Shown here: positions 34,712 through 42,083 of the stretch, in pieces
Position numbering within the stretch: position 1 is the stretch's first letter
Layout: each line of letters opens with the position of its first letter
Assembly (NCBI GenBank): GCA_009711615.1
Contig: VENI01000001.1
Coordinates: forward strand, 62,001-126,000
From: Bacillota bacterium
GTDB lineage: Bacteria; Bacillota; Desulfotomaculia; Desulfotomaculales; Desulfohalotomaculaceae
DNA length: 64,000 nt
Reading direction: 5' to 3'
Program-made: the position numbers and the translations under genes
The notes under the pieces: model-generated
The model's input: only the letters and a program-made list of their open reading frames with translations
Databases searched by the model: none
Told to the model about the DNA's origin: nothing

Positions 34712-35172
34712 TTTTTTAAATTAATTGTACATACTTCTACAGTACTACCGTTTATAGTAATTTGTTTATCTACTACAGGTTTTATCACATCACTGGTGGT
34801 ATTCAATACTTTCACCAACACTTCGTGGCGATAAAAACTCCCGTCTATTTCTATAACGTCAGATTCTCGTACCGGAATTGTAATATAACGGTTATCAAAC
34901 TCATTAATCTGATCACCATTTAATAGTACTTTTAAATGGGGCAAGGTACTGTAGTTTTCTAAGTACAGAGTAATATGCGACTCTTTCCAATGAATGGAGC
35001 TGGAATTTGCCGGCACAGCACTATTTTCTCCTATCATAGATGCAGTTGTTCTTAAGGGATTGTTAACCACCAGAGTTTGTGCAATCACCAGTAGTACCGC
35101 TATTAAAAATATCAGTTTAAAGAGTATCCTTTCAAAACTCAACGGAACCTCTCTTGATTTGCTGCGCCGCAT
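34708..35172 (-). CDS. Unrecognised protein with one N-terminal transmembrane helix
   Basis: After a basic N-terminus the product has one hydrophobic helix (FKLIFLIAVLLVIAQTLVV, about residues 20-38). An extracytoplasmic-type domain of about 110 residues follows, rich in beta-like segments (HITLYLENYSTLPHLKVLLNGD). ATG 35172 is preferred over 35190 because AAGGAG lies seven bases upstream. No family was recognised. It sits in a run of small unrecognised minus-strand genes. Confidence 0.6.
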   Translation of the reverse strand: MRRSKSREVPLSFERILFKLIFLIAVLLVIAQTLVVNNPLRTTASMIGENSAVPANSSSIHWKESHITLYLENYSTLPHLKVLLNGDQINEFDNRYITIPVRESDVIEIDGSFYRHEVLVKVLNTTSDVIKPVVDKQITINGSTVEVCTINLKK

Positions 35173-35274
35173 AACAACTCTCCTTCTCATTTTGCTTTTT
35201 GTTGTTATATATGCACAGTTTTGTCAAGATATTCCTTATAGTGAAACTCCTTCTAAGACTCACTACCATATTTC

Positions 35275-35742
35275 TTACCTACTGTTGTACTTGCGGTTTA
35301 GATAGTCCCTGTATTCATTCATCTCTTCAGAAAACCGAAACAAAAGCCTCTCTATTTCATAATTTGTTAACAATAACTCTGCCGGCTCTAGTATTTGTAT
35401 CTTCCTAAAATCTTCCCTTACTACAAATGGTATTAGGTCCTGCAGAGTATCTGCAGAAATCTGCAGCTCTACAGGGGCATATGCGATTTCGTTATGGTTA
35501 ATATCATCATATACAGTGTACACTTCAGTACTCACATCTATATCTTCAATATATATGCCTTGCATCGGCACATTTCGAAACATGGCCACCTGCTGATCTC
35601 TAACTTCTTCAGCAGCCTTTTCGGTGTTTTTGCCACCAAAAAACAATTTTCCTGGTTTGCCAATTCCTTTAAAATCCAGCCGAAGTTTCGCCCGCACTTT
35701 ACTTTTAAAGTTTTCTTCACCATTTCCATTACTACTATTCAA
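35275..35742 (-). CDS. Unrecognised 155-residue cytoplasmic protein
   Basis: The TTG at 35742 has GGAGGG about eight bases upstream. The product has a basic N-terminal third (KSKVRAKLRLDFKGIGKPGKLFFGG) and an acidic, mixed alpha/beta remainder ending in a helix (RLLFRFSEEMNEYRDYLNRKY). No signal peptide, membrane segment or recognised motif is present. The shadow frame on the same strand at 35538-35729 is not a gene. Confidence 0.6.
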   Translation of the reverse strand: MNSSNGNGEENFKSKVRAKLRLDFKGIGKPGKLFFGGKNTEKAAEEVRDQQVAMFRNVPMQGIYIEDIDVSTEVYTVYDDINHNEIAYAPVELQISADTLQDLIPFVVREDFRKIQILEPAELLLTNYEIERLLFRFSEEMNEYRDYLNRKYNSR

Positions 35743-35824
35743 AAAACGACCCTCCCAAGGTGGTTAGTTTCAACAATTAAGTATATAGTAATTCTGTCTG
35801 GTGAAGAAAAATTCCTGCTAGCAT

Positions 35825-36064
35825 TTACCATTCAATATCTTTTGCTCCACATAGGGGGCACACATCAAAGTAATGCTCCGGATCTTCATAAGCTTCCTGA
35901 GCATCATCAAGGCTAGCCCCTTGGCATTCTAAAGTCGTTAAACTTCCATCGTCCTTAAAGTTTGCCACCAACCCGTAAGGTGGTGCGTTAGCAGTATCAG
36001 AAGGGGGCGAGAACAGAGAAGAAGCCAAACTATCATCATTACCACAACGCCGACAGCGTGGCAT
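35825..36064 (-). CDS. Small zinc-ribbon-like protein
   Basis: The 79-residue product begins MPRCRRCGND and ends with CPLCGAKDIEW. The paired CxxC motifs, about 60 residues apart, could bind one zinc ion. The middle is acidic and of low complexity. GGAGGAATTCC lies before the ATG. No specific family was recognised. It follows rluB on the same strand. Confidence 0.65.
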   Translation of the reverse strand: MPRCRRCGNDDSLASSLFSPPSDTANAPPYGLVANFKDDGSLTTLECQGASLDDAQEAYEDPEHYFDVCPLCGAKDIEW

Positions 36065-36132
36065 AGGAATTCCTCCTTAAGTAGTATGATACTAGTTAAT
36101 ATGACATCTTTTGTAATACTATATACATTATT

Positions 36133-36158
36133 AAGCCACCTCGTTAGCGAGGTGGCTT
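36133..36158. terminator. Stem-loop containing the rluB stop codon
   Basis: AAGCCACCTCG (36133-36143) and CGAGGTGGCTT (36148-36158) form an 11-bp stem whose loop and arm encode the last residues (KPPR) and TAA of rluB. The T-run is on the plus-strand side; on the minus strand the tail is only TTAATAAT-like, so termination of rluB is plausible but weak. Confidence 0.6.
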
Positions 36159-36914
36159 TTTTCCACTCAGTCGCTTTCCCCCCTGACTTTTTTTTCTTAT
36201 ACCGGTAGCTTTTAACAACTCTTTTAACTGTTTATCATTTATTTCCTTTACTTCCCCTACACTCATATTCCTCAGCTCCACCGGGCCTATTTGTGTACGT
36301 ACCAGTCTTTTCACGGAATGCCCGATAAACTCACACATCCTCCTCACCTGCCGGTTTTTCCCTTCTCGAATTGTGATTTCCAACAGGGCGTTACCATCAA
36401 GTTCATGGGTCAAACTAATTTTGGCTGGGGCGGTAATACCATCCTCCAACTTAATTCCCTTTTCCATACGTTCCAATTTATCCAAAGATGGTATTCCTTC
36501 TACCCTTACTTTATATGTTTTAGCCACTTGATGCTTAGGGTGGGTAAGAGCCTGGGTAAGTTCTCCATCATTGGTTAATAACAATAGCCCTTCAGAATCA
36601 TAGTCCAGTCTACCCACAGGGTAAACCCTCTCCTTGACATCCTTCAGTAAGTCAACAACAGTTTTTCTACCCCGTTCATCCTTAACGCTGCTGACATAAC
36701 CCCTGGGCTTGTACATCATTAAGTAAACCTTTTTTTCTTTTTGCCTTATCAATCGTCCATTTACCATTACTTTGTCTTTTGCCGGGTCAACTTTAGTCCC
36801 CAGTTCACGCACCGTTTTGCCGTTTACATTAACTCCACCAGCCTCAATTATTTCTTCACACTTACGCCGGGAAGCCACACCGGCATGAGCCATAAACTTT
36901 TGTAAACGTTCCAT
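36144..36914 (-). CDS. rluB: 23S rRNA pseudouridine synthase RluB/RsuA type
   Basis: An N-terminal S4 RNA-binding domain (MERLQKFMAHAGVASRRKCEEII) leads into the pseudouridine synthase core with the catalytic GRLDYDSEGLLLLTNDGEL (Asp near residue 104). Later segments GKNRQVRRMCEFIGH are typical. The length of 256 residues fits. The neighbours spmB and spmA match the Bacillus spmA-spmB-rluB order, though orientation here places rluB downstream of spmB by about 125 bp with a terminator between. Target most likely 23S rRNA position 2605-type uridine. Confidence 0.93.
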   Translation of the reverse strand: MERLQKFMAHAGVASRRKCEEIIEAGGVNVNGKTVRELGTKVDPAKDKVMVNGRLIRQKEKKVYLMMYKPRGYVSSVKDERGRKTVVDLLKDVKERVYPVGRLDYDSEGLLLLTNDGELTQALTHPKHQVAKTYKVRVEGIPSLDKLERMEKGIKLEDGITAPAKISLTHELDGNALLEITIREGKNRQVRRMCEFIGHSVKRLVRTQIGPVELRNMSVGEVKEINDKQLKELLKATGIRKKSQGGKRLSGKKPPR

Positions 36915-36982
36915 AATCTAAGTTCCTCCATTTGCTACCAAGGGATTAGCATCAAACCATCCATAAGTATCTAAAATAAATG

Positions 36983-37006
36983 ATGCCCGGTTATATCGCC
37001 GGGCAT
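36983..37006 (-). terminator. Terminator of spmA-spmB
   Basis: ATGCCCGG (36983-36990) and CCGGGCAT (36999-37006) form an 8-bp stem, 33 bases after the spmB stop, followed on the minus strand by a T-rich tail. Confidence 0.65.
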
Positions 37007-37039
37007 ACTGTTTCTACATATAACTGTAAATCCCTTTTT

Positions 37040-37570
37040 TTAAAGCATGGCATGGGCAATAAATAATGACGCCACCAAGGTGGTAATGTCTGCACAAAGG
37101 CCATTGGCCACTGCATAGCGATAACGGCTAATGCCTACAGACCCAAAATATAGGGTTAGTACATAAAATGTGGTATCACTAGTTCCTTGCATGGTAGATA
37201 CCAGTTTACCAATAAAGCTGTCTGGCCCATGATGTTCAATTATATCAGTGGCTATGCCCAGTGCTGCTCCTCCAGATAGCGGTCTCATAATAGCATGGGG
37301 CAACACTTCTGCAGGAAACCCTATCTTACTTAAGTAAGGTGAAAAAAGATCTGTCATTAATTGCATAGCACCGGATGCTCGAAATACGCTTACTGCCACC
37401 AACATAGCTACCAAAAAGGGGATGGTTTTTATCGCAGTGGCAAATCCATCTTCAGCACCTTCTACAAAGGTTTCAAACACTGGCACTTTTTTAATAAATG
37501 CAATTGACGGTACCACCAGTAGAATAAACGGAACTGCCCATTTTGAAATCTGGTTAATAATTTCAAACAT
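37040..37570 (-). CDS. spmB: Spore maturation protein B
   Basis: SpmB is a membrane protein needed for spore core dehydration. The product of 176 residues shows several hydrophobic segments, and the conserved FVEGAEDGFATAIKTIPFLVAM, PEVLPHAIMRPLSGGAALG-like (here AEVLPHAIMRPLSGGAALG) and QGTSDTTFYVLTLYFGSVGI motifs of nucleoside-recognition (Gate) domain proteins. ATG 37570 is chosen; a GTG three bases earlier is also possible. It starts 4 bases after the spmA stop, so coupling is likely. Confidence 0.94.
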   Translation of the reverse strand: MFEIINQISKWAVPFILLVVPSIAFIKKVPVFETFVEGAEDGFATAIKTIPFLVAMLVAVSVFRASGAMQLMTDLFSPYLSKIGFPAEVLPHAIMRPLSGGAALGIATDIIEHHGPDSFIGKLVSTMQGTSDTTFYVLTLYFGSVGISRYRYAVANGLCADITTLVASLFIAHAML

Positions 37571-37573
37571 CAC

Positions 37574-38164
37574 TTAATTCCTCCGCCAGTTATAAATCTT
37601 TCTAAATGTACGGTCTGCTATTACAGCTACTGTCATGCCGCAGGCGGTAGCAAAAATGGTGGTACCCACTATGGCTGTGGGGTCTTGTGACCCATACATT
37701 AATCTAATGCCAATTATTGTTGTTGGAACAAGGGTTAGACATGACGTATTTACCGCAAGAAATGTACACATAGCTTCCGATGCTGTTTTGGAGTTGCCGT
37801 TAAGTTTTTGTAATTCTTTCATTGCTATCAACCCCATGGGTGTGGCCGCACTGGACAACCCTAAAACGTTGGCAGATAAATTCATTACTATCGATCCCAT
37901 AGCCGGGTGGTCTTTAGGAATACTAGGAAACAGGAAAGCGGTAATAGGCTGCACTAATCTGGCCAAACCCCTGACTAAACCTGCTGCCTCTGCCAGTTTC
38001 ATAATCCCTAGCCAAAAAGTCATAATAGCAATTAAGCTAAAGCTTACTTTCACCGCCGTATCTGCACCTTCAAAAGCTGCTTTAGTTATTACTTCAATGT
38101 TACCCTGAATTCCAGCTACCATAATGCTAATTACCATCATACCTAACCATATGTAGTTAACCAA
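37574..38164 (-). CDS. spmA: Spore maturation protein A
   Basis: SpmA works with SpmB in spore core dehydration. The 196-residue membrane protein shows FEGADTAVKVSFSLIAIM, NLSANVLGLSSAATPMGL and LVPTTIIGIR, all family landmarks. The TTG at 38164 is the start: GGGGGTG lies upstream and the product begins MVNYIWLGMM as in homologues. It is the first gene of the spmAB unit. The upstream stretch to ytfJ (38165-38289) shows nothing recognisable. Confidence 0.94.
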   Translation of the reverse strand: MVNYIWLGMMVISIMVAGIQGNIEVITKAAFEGADTAVKVSFSLIAIMTFWLGIMKLAEAAGLVRGLARLVQPITAFLFPSIPKDHPAMGSIVMNLSANVLGLSSAATPMGLIAMKELQKLNGNSKTASEAMCTFLAVNTSCLTLVPTTIIGIRLMYGSQDPTAIVGTTIFATACGMTVAVIADRTFRKIYNWRRN

Positions 38165-38289
38165 AAAAACACCCCCAAAAGCCCGTCAGTCTTGTCCTTT
38201 GTAGAAAGACTATGTGCCTTTGAGAGTAATTAGAACAAAAGGTAATCCAGCATTTATCTGGAATTGTGTTACTTATTATGTGAAATTAA

Positions 38290-38316
38290 AAATAAGGGGC
38301 ATCAAACCCCTTATTT
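38290..38316 (-). terminator. Terminator of ytfI-ytfJ
   Basis: AAATAAGGGG (38290-38299) pairs with CCCCTTATTT (38307-38316) directly after the ytfJ stop and is followed by a T-rich run on the minus strand. Confidence 0.85.
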
Positions 38317-38317
38317 C

Positions 38318-38755
38318 TTATACCATGGGAGTGTCGGTTTCACCTTTTACTCCCTGTTTTTTATTATCCTTATTACACATTGACTGTAGTTTATCAATTA
38401 GGCTGGGCATCATGTCAATTAGCCTGTCATACATTGCATTTCCGTCCACTGGCAACAGTCTTATTTGTCCGTTACCCACTACCAGAAAACCCATAGGCTG
38501 CACAGAAACCCCAGCCCCACTGCCTCCACCAAAAGAGGATGGTTGCGAATTTTCTCCCTTTTCTCCCTTACCACCTTCACTGACCTGGTAATCACCGCCA
38601 CCAGCAGCGAACCCACAGGCTACCCTAGAAATAGGAATAATAACAGTGCCGTCAGGAGCTTCAACTGCATCTCCCACCACAGTGTTAACATCCACCATTT
38701 CCTTAATACTTTCCATAGCATTACTCATTAAGCCTTCTATTGGATGATCGCTCAT
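38318..38755 (-). CDS. ytfJ: GerW/YtfJ-family sporulation protein
   Basis: The 145-residue protein contains HPIEGLMSNAMESIKEMVDVNTVVG, VIIPISRVACGFAAGGGDY, a Gly-rich FGGGSGAG stretch and VQPMGFLVV, the hallmarks of YtfJ/GerW. In Bacillus it is made in the forespore and is needed for germination with certain germinants. It follows the DUF2953 (YtfI-like) gene by 2 bp, the same pairing as in Bacillus. Confidence 0.93.
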   Translation of the reverse strand: MSDHPIEGLMSNAMESIKEMVDVNTVVGDAVEAPDGTVIIPISRVACGFAAGGGDYQVSEGGKGEKGENSQPSSFGGGSGAGVSVQPMGFLVVGNGQIRLLPVDGNAMYDRLIDMMPSLIDKLQSMCNKDNKKQGVKGETDTPMV

Positions 38756-38757
38756 AT

Positions 38758-39459
38758 TTATACCCCCGTCTTATTTAGAAAGTTTATTCTAATAAGTAGT
38801 ATTTTTATACCAGTAACCATAATATGCACTATCCGCACTTCAAATATGCAGTCAAAATTGATAATCAATTCATTTTTGTTAAATTTAGGCTGAACTTCCA
38901 GTTTGGGTTGATGATTAGGTGGAATAACTAGGGAAAAAAGTTTAGTAAGTACCGTTGTTTTACCAGTCCAGATAAGGCCTGTCAGCCATCCTGTGGTGGC
39001 AGCATCCCCAACTCCAAAATTTGTTTTCCATTTTAATTGCGTGCACTTTACATGGTTTAACAAGTATTGTATGGCCGGTTTATTGCGATGGTACAATTTC
39101 TTTTGTTTCTTAATTCTATTTTTAATTTTTGTAATATTAAAAGGTATTTTTACTTTTTTCTCTTCATTGGCCATATTGTCTTCTTTACCTGGCATCCCTA
39201 GTAATGTAGTAACAATTTTACGCACCAATTCACCGGAGTTTTCAATGTTTTGACTCGTCTTTAGCGTCACACCAGATATTTTCGCTTTTAAGTCTAGTTT
39301 AGGCAGTGTTAGTTTATATGTTGGAAGTTTCCACAACCCCATTTCCAATATTACCAGATCATCAAAGTTTTCCTGCTTATATCGAATTCTAATGCGCAAC
39401 GGCATAATCACAAGGGGTACTAGCAGCAATATAAATACTAAAGCAATAAATGTTAACAA
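38758..39459 (-). CDS. ytfI: DUF2953 family protein (YtfI-like)
   Basis: One N-terminal transmembrane helix (LTFIALVFILLLVPLVIMPL) precedes a basic linker and a DUF2953 region. FGVGDAATTGWLTGLIWT and the downstream VQPKFNKNELIINFDCIFEVRI segment are typical. The TTG at 39459 is used, with GGGGGG upstream at somewhat long spacing. Family function is unknown. The consistent pairing with ytfJ suggests a sporulation role. Confidence 0.85.
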   Translation of the reverse strand: MLTFIALVFILLLVPLVIMPLRIRIRYKQENFDDLVILEMGLWKLPTYKLTLPKLDLKAKISGVTLKTSQNIENSGELVRKIVTTLLGMPGKEDNMANEEKKVKIPFNITKIKNRIKKQKKLYHRNKPAIQYLLNHVKCTQLKWKTNFGVGDAATTGWLTGLIWTGKTTVLTKLFSLVIPPNHQPKLEVQPKFNKNELIINFDCIFEVRIVHIMVTGIKILLIRINFLNKTGV

Positions 39460-39556
39460 CTGCTTCGCCGCCCCCCTTCTCAGTAGCCCTATTAACTTAT
39501 TTTTCCTTTTTTGCCAGTCATTATACGTATAGTTGAATCTTAGGTCATAAATAAAG

Positions 39557-39583
39557 AAAATCGAGGTTTTTACCCTCGATTTT
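39557..39583 (-). terminator. Terminator of the Gmad2 lipoprotein gene
   Basis: AAAATCGAGG (39557-39566) pairs with CCTCGATTTT (39574-39583), immediately downstream of the stop, with a T-rich tail on the minus strand. Confidence 0.85.
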
Positions 39584-39584
39584 C

Positions 39585-40475
39585 TTAGGGCATTAAAGTT
39601 ACGCCCACGGACACCCTGCTTATTTCGGCATTGTCTTCATTATCTATTAAAATAGCCTCTATAAACCCCTGCTGCTGTTTCCCAGGTGGTGTAAAACTAA
39701 GAGTGGTTTCAAACTCTGTGCCGTCAACCTTCAATGGCTTTTCTGCCAGCACTTGGCCTAAGTCATCCTTTATTCGTACCGTTACCCTACCATTTTTTAA
39801 TGCTATTACCCCAGTGATTTTTACTGGGTTGCTAACTGCCTCTGCAGGTGCTGGTCCGGTAATTCTTAAGGCTGGCCCGCTCATTATTTCCACTTGATTT
39901 TCTGCTTCAGCTTCCGGCTGAACATTCTCTAGATCCAAATTCACTTCATTCTGGCTTTCATTTTGTTCATTATTCTTTTCTTGCTTATTCTCTTGTTTGA
40001 CTGGTGGTTCCTTAGGAATTTTTTCTTTTTTATTATTAGCCAGCTGAAACCCCATAGCTTCTGGGGCATTTGTTAAAGTAAATTTTGCCACTATGGGTTC
40101 TGTCTGCTTCTCACTCTGCTGACTAGAGTATTTTAACTTAACATTTAACCATGAATGATTATCATCAGGTATTCGTTGTTCAATTTTATCTATTTCTAAA
40201 GGGCCATTTTTATTAGTGAATCCGGGATAAACAATTACATAACCATCATCATTCACACTGGTCCATGTAATGAAATCCTGTTCAGACATTGAATGTGCCA
40301 TTTTCTTTACCACTAACGGGGCATCCTTTAAGTCTATTGTTTCAAAAGGAATCGTGGAAACTTCCGGCACCACAAATGTCTGGGGTTTCTGCTCCGGTTC
40401 TTTTGCTTTTGTACATGCTCCCAATAATAAAGCTGCTAATAGTAGCAGCATTACTAACTTTATTGTCTTAACCAA
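39585..40475 (-). CDS. Lipoprotein with C-terminal Gmad2 domain
   Basis: A lipobox LLGAC at about residues 17-21 follows a hydrophobic signal stretch. The middle (about 30-140) resembles a PrcB-like protease-complex domain (FETIDLKDAPLVVKKMAHSM), then a Glu/Asn/Gln-rich linker. The C-terminal 90 residues (LRITGPAPAEAVSNPVKITGV through TLSFTPP) look like a Gmad2 immunoglobulin-like domain found in spore/germination lipoproteins. TTG 40475 is the start, with GGGGGGAAAG upstream. A role in spore envelope or germination is inferred. Confidence 0.75.
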   Translation of the reverse strand: MVKTIKLVMLLLLAALLLGACTKAKEPEQKPQTFVVPEVSTIPFETIDLKDAPLVVKKMAHSMSEQDFITWTSVNDDGYVIVYPGFTNKNGPLEIDKIEQRIPDDNHSWLNVKLKYSSQQSEKQTEPIVAKFTLTNAPEAMGFQLANNKKEKIPKEPPVKQENKQEKNNEQNESQNEVNLDLENVQPEAEAENQVEIMSGPALRITGPAPAEAVSNPVKITGVIALKNGRVTVRIKDDLGQVLAEKPLKVDGTEFETTLSFTPPGKQQQGFIEAILIDNEDNAEISRVSVGVTLMP

Positions 40476-40602
40476 GACTTTCCCCCCACAGTGTTTTATT
40501 TATTATTTTTAACTTAACATCTATTTTTATACTTACAGACTAATAAATAGTGTTTTCACTTTTTTAAAACTAGCAAAGTTAAGATTATATCTTAAAAATA
40601 AT

Positions 40603-40629
40603 CACTCATAGACAATATTTACATATTTT
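40603..40629 (+). promoter_or_regulatory. SigK/SigE-like promoter of the 31-residue peptide gene
   Basis: CAC (40603-40605), 16 bases, then CATATTTT (40622-40629), followed by the peptide gene 24 bases later. The spacing is one base shorter than in the four YjcZ-like genes. Confidence 0.4.
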
Positions 40630-40652
40630 AACAAAAAGGGGAGGTGTATCGG

Positions 40653-40748
40653 ATGGGTCATGCTTTAGAATGGTCAATATTTTTACCGATTTGTTTTTGT
40701 TTCTTTATCTTTTTGCTAATAATTTTATTCCTGTTTTTCCTTTTTTAA
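40653..40748 (+). CDS. Very hydrophobic 31-residue peptide
   Basis: The frame encodes MGHALEWSIFLPICFCFFIF and a further run of Leu/Ile/Phe to the stop. AGGGGAGGTG lies 8-10 bases before the ATG, a strong ribosome-binding site. A strong terminator follows. It has no recognised family. Such single-helix peptides accompany spore small proteins, and it lies among them. It is too short for routine gene calling; alternatives such as a toxin-like peptide cannot be excluded. Confidence 0.55.
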   Translation: MGHALEWSIFLPICFCFFIFLLIILFLFFLF

Positions 40749-40791
40749 GAGCACGTCGGGCAATTAGAAGACCCCCATTAGTTCCCATATC

Positions 40792-40823
40792 AAAAAAACG
40801 TCCGCTAAGTCGGACGTTTTTTT
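40792..40823. terminator. Bidirectional terminator between the peptide gene and ymaF
   Basis: AAAAAAACGTCCG (40792-40804) pairs with CGGACGTTTTTTT (40811-40823). It serves the plus-strand peptide gene and the convergent minus-strand YmaF-like gene. Confidence 0.9.
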
Positions 40824-40832
40824 GATGTTAGA

Positions 40833-41171
40833 TTAGTAATAATATCTATCATTTGGTGCTGGTAAAGTGGTACCCAAATATCGATGTACATGCGGTCCTC
40901 TGCCATTCGCAGATGTTATACCATAAAAACAGTGAACATGACAACCTATTCCTGCGGGTATTCCAGGTCCGGTAACTACCTGATAACAATGTACATGACC
41001 GTTATTAAAAGTTGTAACCCCACCTAGGTAATGTCTGTGAGAATCAACACCACCATAATTTCTACTTGTTATGCCTTGGTAATAATGTATGTGACCGAAA
41101 TCAAAACTGTTTACCCCTCCATAATAATGAACGTGCCCACCAATGTAATATTCCGTTTGTTTAGTTTTCAT
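40833..41171 (-). CDS. ymaF: YmaF-like histidine-rich repeat protein
   Basis: The 112-residue product consists of about six copies of an HxH-[YCF]-x-G/V unit: HVHYYGGV, HIHYYQGIT, HRHYLGGVT, HVHCYQVV, HVHCFYGIT and HVHRYLGTT. This is the layout of the YmaF family of Bacillus, of unknown function. The paired histidines suggest metal binding, which is an inference. ATG 41171 is preferred to the upstream starts, with GGGGTG ten bases away. A mother-cell-like promoter is at 41194-41221. It is convergent with the 31-residue peptide gene. Confidence 0.8.
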   Translation of the reverse strand: MKTKQTEYYIGGHVHYYGGVNSFDFGHIHYYQGITSRNYGGVDSHRHYLGGVTTFNNGHVHCYQVVTGPGIPAGIGCHVHCFYGITSANGRGPHVHRYLGTTLPAPNDRYYY

Positions 41172-41193
41172 TTTATTAATACACCCCTGCGTC

Positions 41194-41221
41194 ATAATAT
41201 GTATAATCCTGGAGAAGCGTA
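41194..41221 (-). promoter_or_regulatory. SigK/SigE-like promoter of ymaF
   Basis: On the minus strand TAC (41221-41219), 17 bases, then CATATTAT (41201-41194), 23 bases before the ymaF ATG. Confidence 0.5.
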
Positions 41222-41312
41222 CCAAATATTACCATGTTTTATGTGCTTCCATAATCTTTTCATAAAATAATTGTATTTTCAGATTTTCATCGCTTTTTCA
41301 TATAATTAATTA

Positions 41313-41341
41313 AAAAACCCCGCTGTAGCACAGCGAGGCTT
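41313..41341 (-). terminator. Terminator of YjcZ-like gene 2
   Basis: GCCTCGCTGT and ACAGCGGGG pair on the minus strand, then TTTTTT. It lies 16 bases after the stop codon of the gene at 41357-41479. Confidence 0.75.
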
Positions 41342-41356
41342 TACTTAAAACTCTAC

Positions 41357-41479
41357 TTATTGAGCGTCATAACCACCATATCCGCCGCCGAAACCTGAAG
41401 ATCCAAAAAGTAACAGAATTAAAATCAGGAAAACAACAAAACTTGAGTTACCATATCCGAAACCACCATAGCCACTCAT
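41357..41479 (-). CDS. YjcZ-like small protein 2 (40 residues)
   Basis: The frame encodes MSGYGGFGYGNSSFVVFLIL, then a Leu-rich helix and a Gly/Phe/Tyr-rich tail ending YGGYDAQ. It closely resembles the proteins at 41622-41732 and 42084-42212. GGAGGG precedes the ATG, and a promoter of the shared type is at 41512-41539. A terminator follows. The protein is likely a membrane-associated spore or mother-cell product of unknown role. Confidence 0.85.
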   Translation of the reverse strand: MSGYGGFGYGNSSFVVFLILILLLFGSSGFGGGYGGYDAQ

Positions 41480-41511
41480 AATAAATATCCCTCCTATTTC
41501 AAAGTTAATAT

Positions 41512-41539
41512 AACATATGTATTAATGGTAATAAATGTT
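41512..41539 (-). promoter_or_regulatory. SigK/SigE-like promoter of YjcZ-like gene 2
   Basis: On the minus strand AAC (41539-41537), 17 bases, then CATATGTT (41519-41512). The spacer begins ATTTATTACC, identical to the spacer of gene 3. Confidence 0.65.
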
Positions 41540-41572
41540 ACTATCTTTTAACAAATATAGGTTTAATATTAT

Positions 41573-41600
41573 AAAGCCCCGCATAACACAGCGGGGCTTT
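41573..41600 (-). terminator. Terminator of YjcZ-like gene 3
   Basis: AAAGCCCCGC (41573-41582) pairs with GCGGGGCTTT (41591-41600), 22 bases after the gene's stop codon. Confidence 0.8.
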
Positions 41601-41621
41601 ACTATAATTATTTACCAATTT

Positions 41622-41732
41622 TTAACAACCACCGTATCCGCCGCCATAACCCGGGGATCCAAGAAGTAACAGAATTAAAACCAGGAAAATTACAAAGCTT
41701 GAGTTACCGTATCCATATCCATATCCGTCCAT
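41622..41732 (-). CDS. YjcZ-like small protein 3 (36 residues)
   Basis: The frame encodes MDGYGYGYGNSSFVIFLVL, a Leu-rich run and GSPGYGGGYGGC. It shares the NSSFVIFLVLILLLL core with YjcZ-like protein 4 and partly with protein 2. A terminal cysteine is notable. GGAGGG precedes the ATG at good spacing. Upstream is a shared-type promoter at 41763-41790. The three genes at 41.3-42.2 kb look like recent tandem copies with one inverted. Confidence 0.85.
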   Translation of the reverse strand: MDGYGYGYGNSSFVIFLVLILLLLGSPGYGGGYGGC

Positions 41733-41762
41733 CAATAATCCCTCCTTCTTAAAAGTTTATAC

Positions 41763-41790
41763 AATATATGCAAAACTGGTAATAAATGTT
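41763..41790 (-). promoter_or_regulatory. SigK/SigE-like promoter of YjcZ-like gene 3
   Basis: On the minus strand AAC (41790-41788), 17 bases, then CATATATT (41770-41763). Confidence 0.65.
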
Positions 41791-42024
41791 ACATATTATT
41801 CTATTTGACACAGTTACTCTTAGACTTCATCACAACTCAATGTTTAATAATGTGGCTCCAAATAACTTATTTTATGGTCTCCCATTCACTTACAATTCGG
41901 TAATACACTGGAATTAAGGCCCCAAATGTTAAAGTTTTAGACCTAATGCATCTACATTAGTTATATAAAAGTTGCATCTTAATAAAAAACATAACCAAAT
42001 CTAAGATCTTTTAGGTTTTAATGT

Positions 42025-42052
42025 AACTTTTATTTATAATTTAACATATATT
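42025..42052 (+). promoter_or_regulatory. SigK/SigE-like promoter of YjcZ-like gene 4
   Basis: AAC (42025-42027), 17 bases, then CATATATT (42045-42052), 31 bases before the ATG. Confidence 0.65.
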
Positions 42053-42083
42053 GTAATATCTTCAGATGGAAGGAGGGACTCAT

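Larger units (their letters stand above)
41733..42083. other. Divergent intergenic region between YjcZ-like genes 3 and 4
   Basis: About 350 bp of AT-rich DNA. It holds one promoter-like element toward each gene (41763-41790 minus and 42025-42052 plus). The stretch 41791-42024 shows no coding frame, hairpin or repeat that I can support. Confidence 0.6.

Noticed and set aside
35538-35729. 63-codon frame on the minus strand inside the 155-residue gene
   Set aside because: It is an out-of-phase shadow of the larger, better-supported frame.
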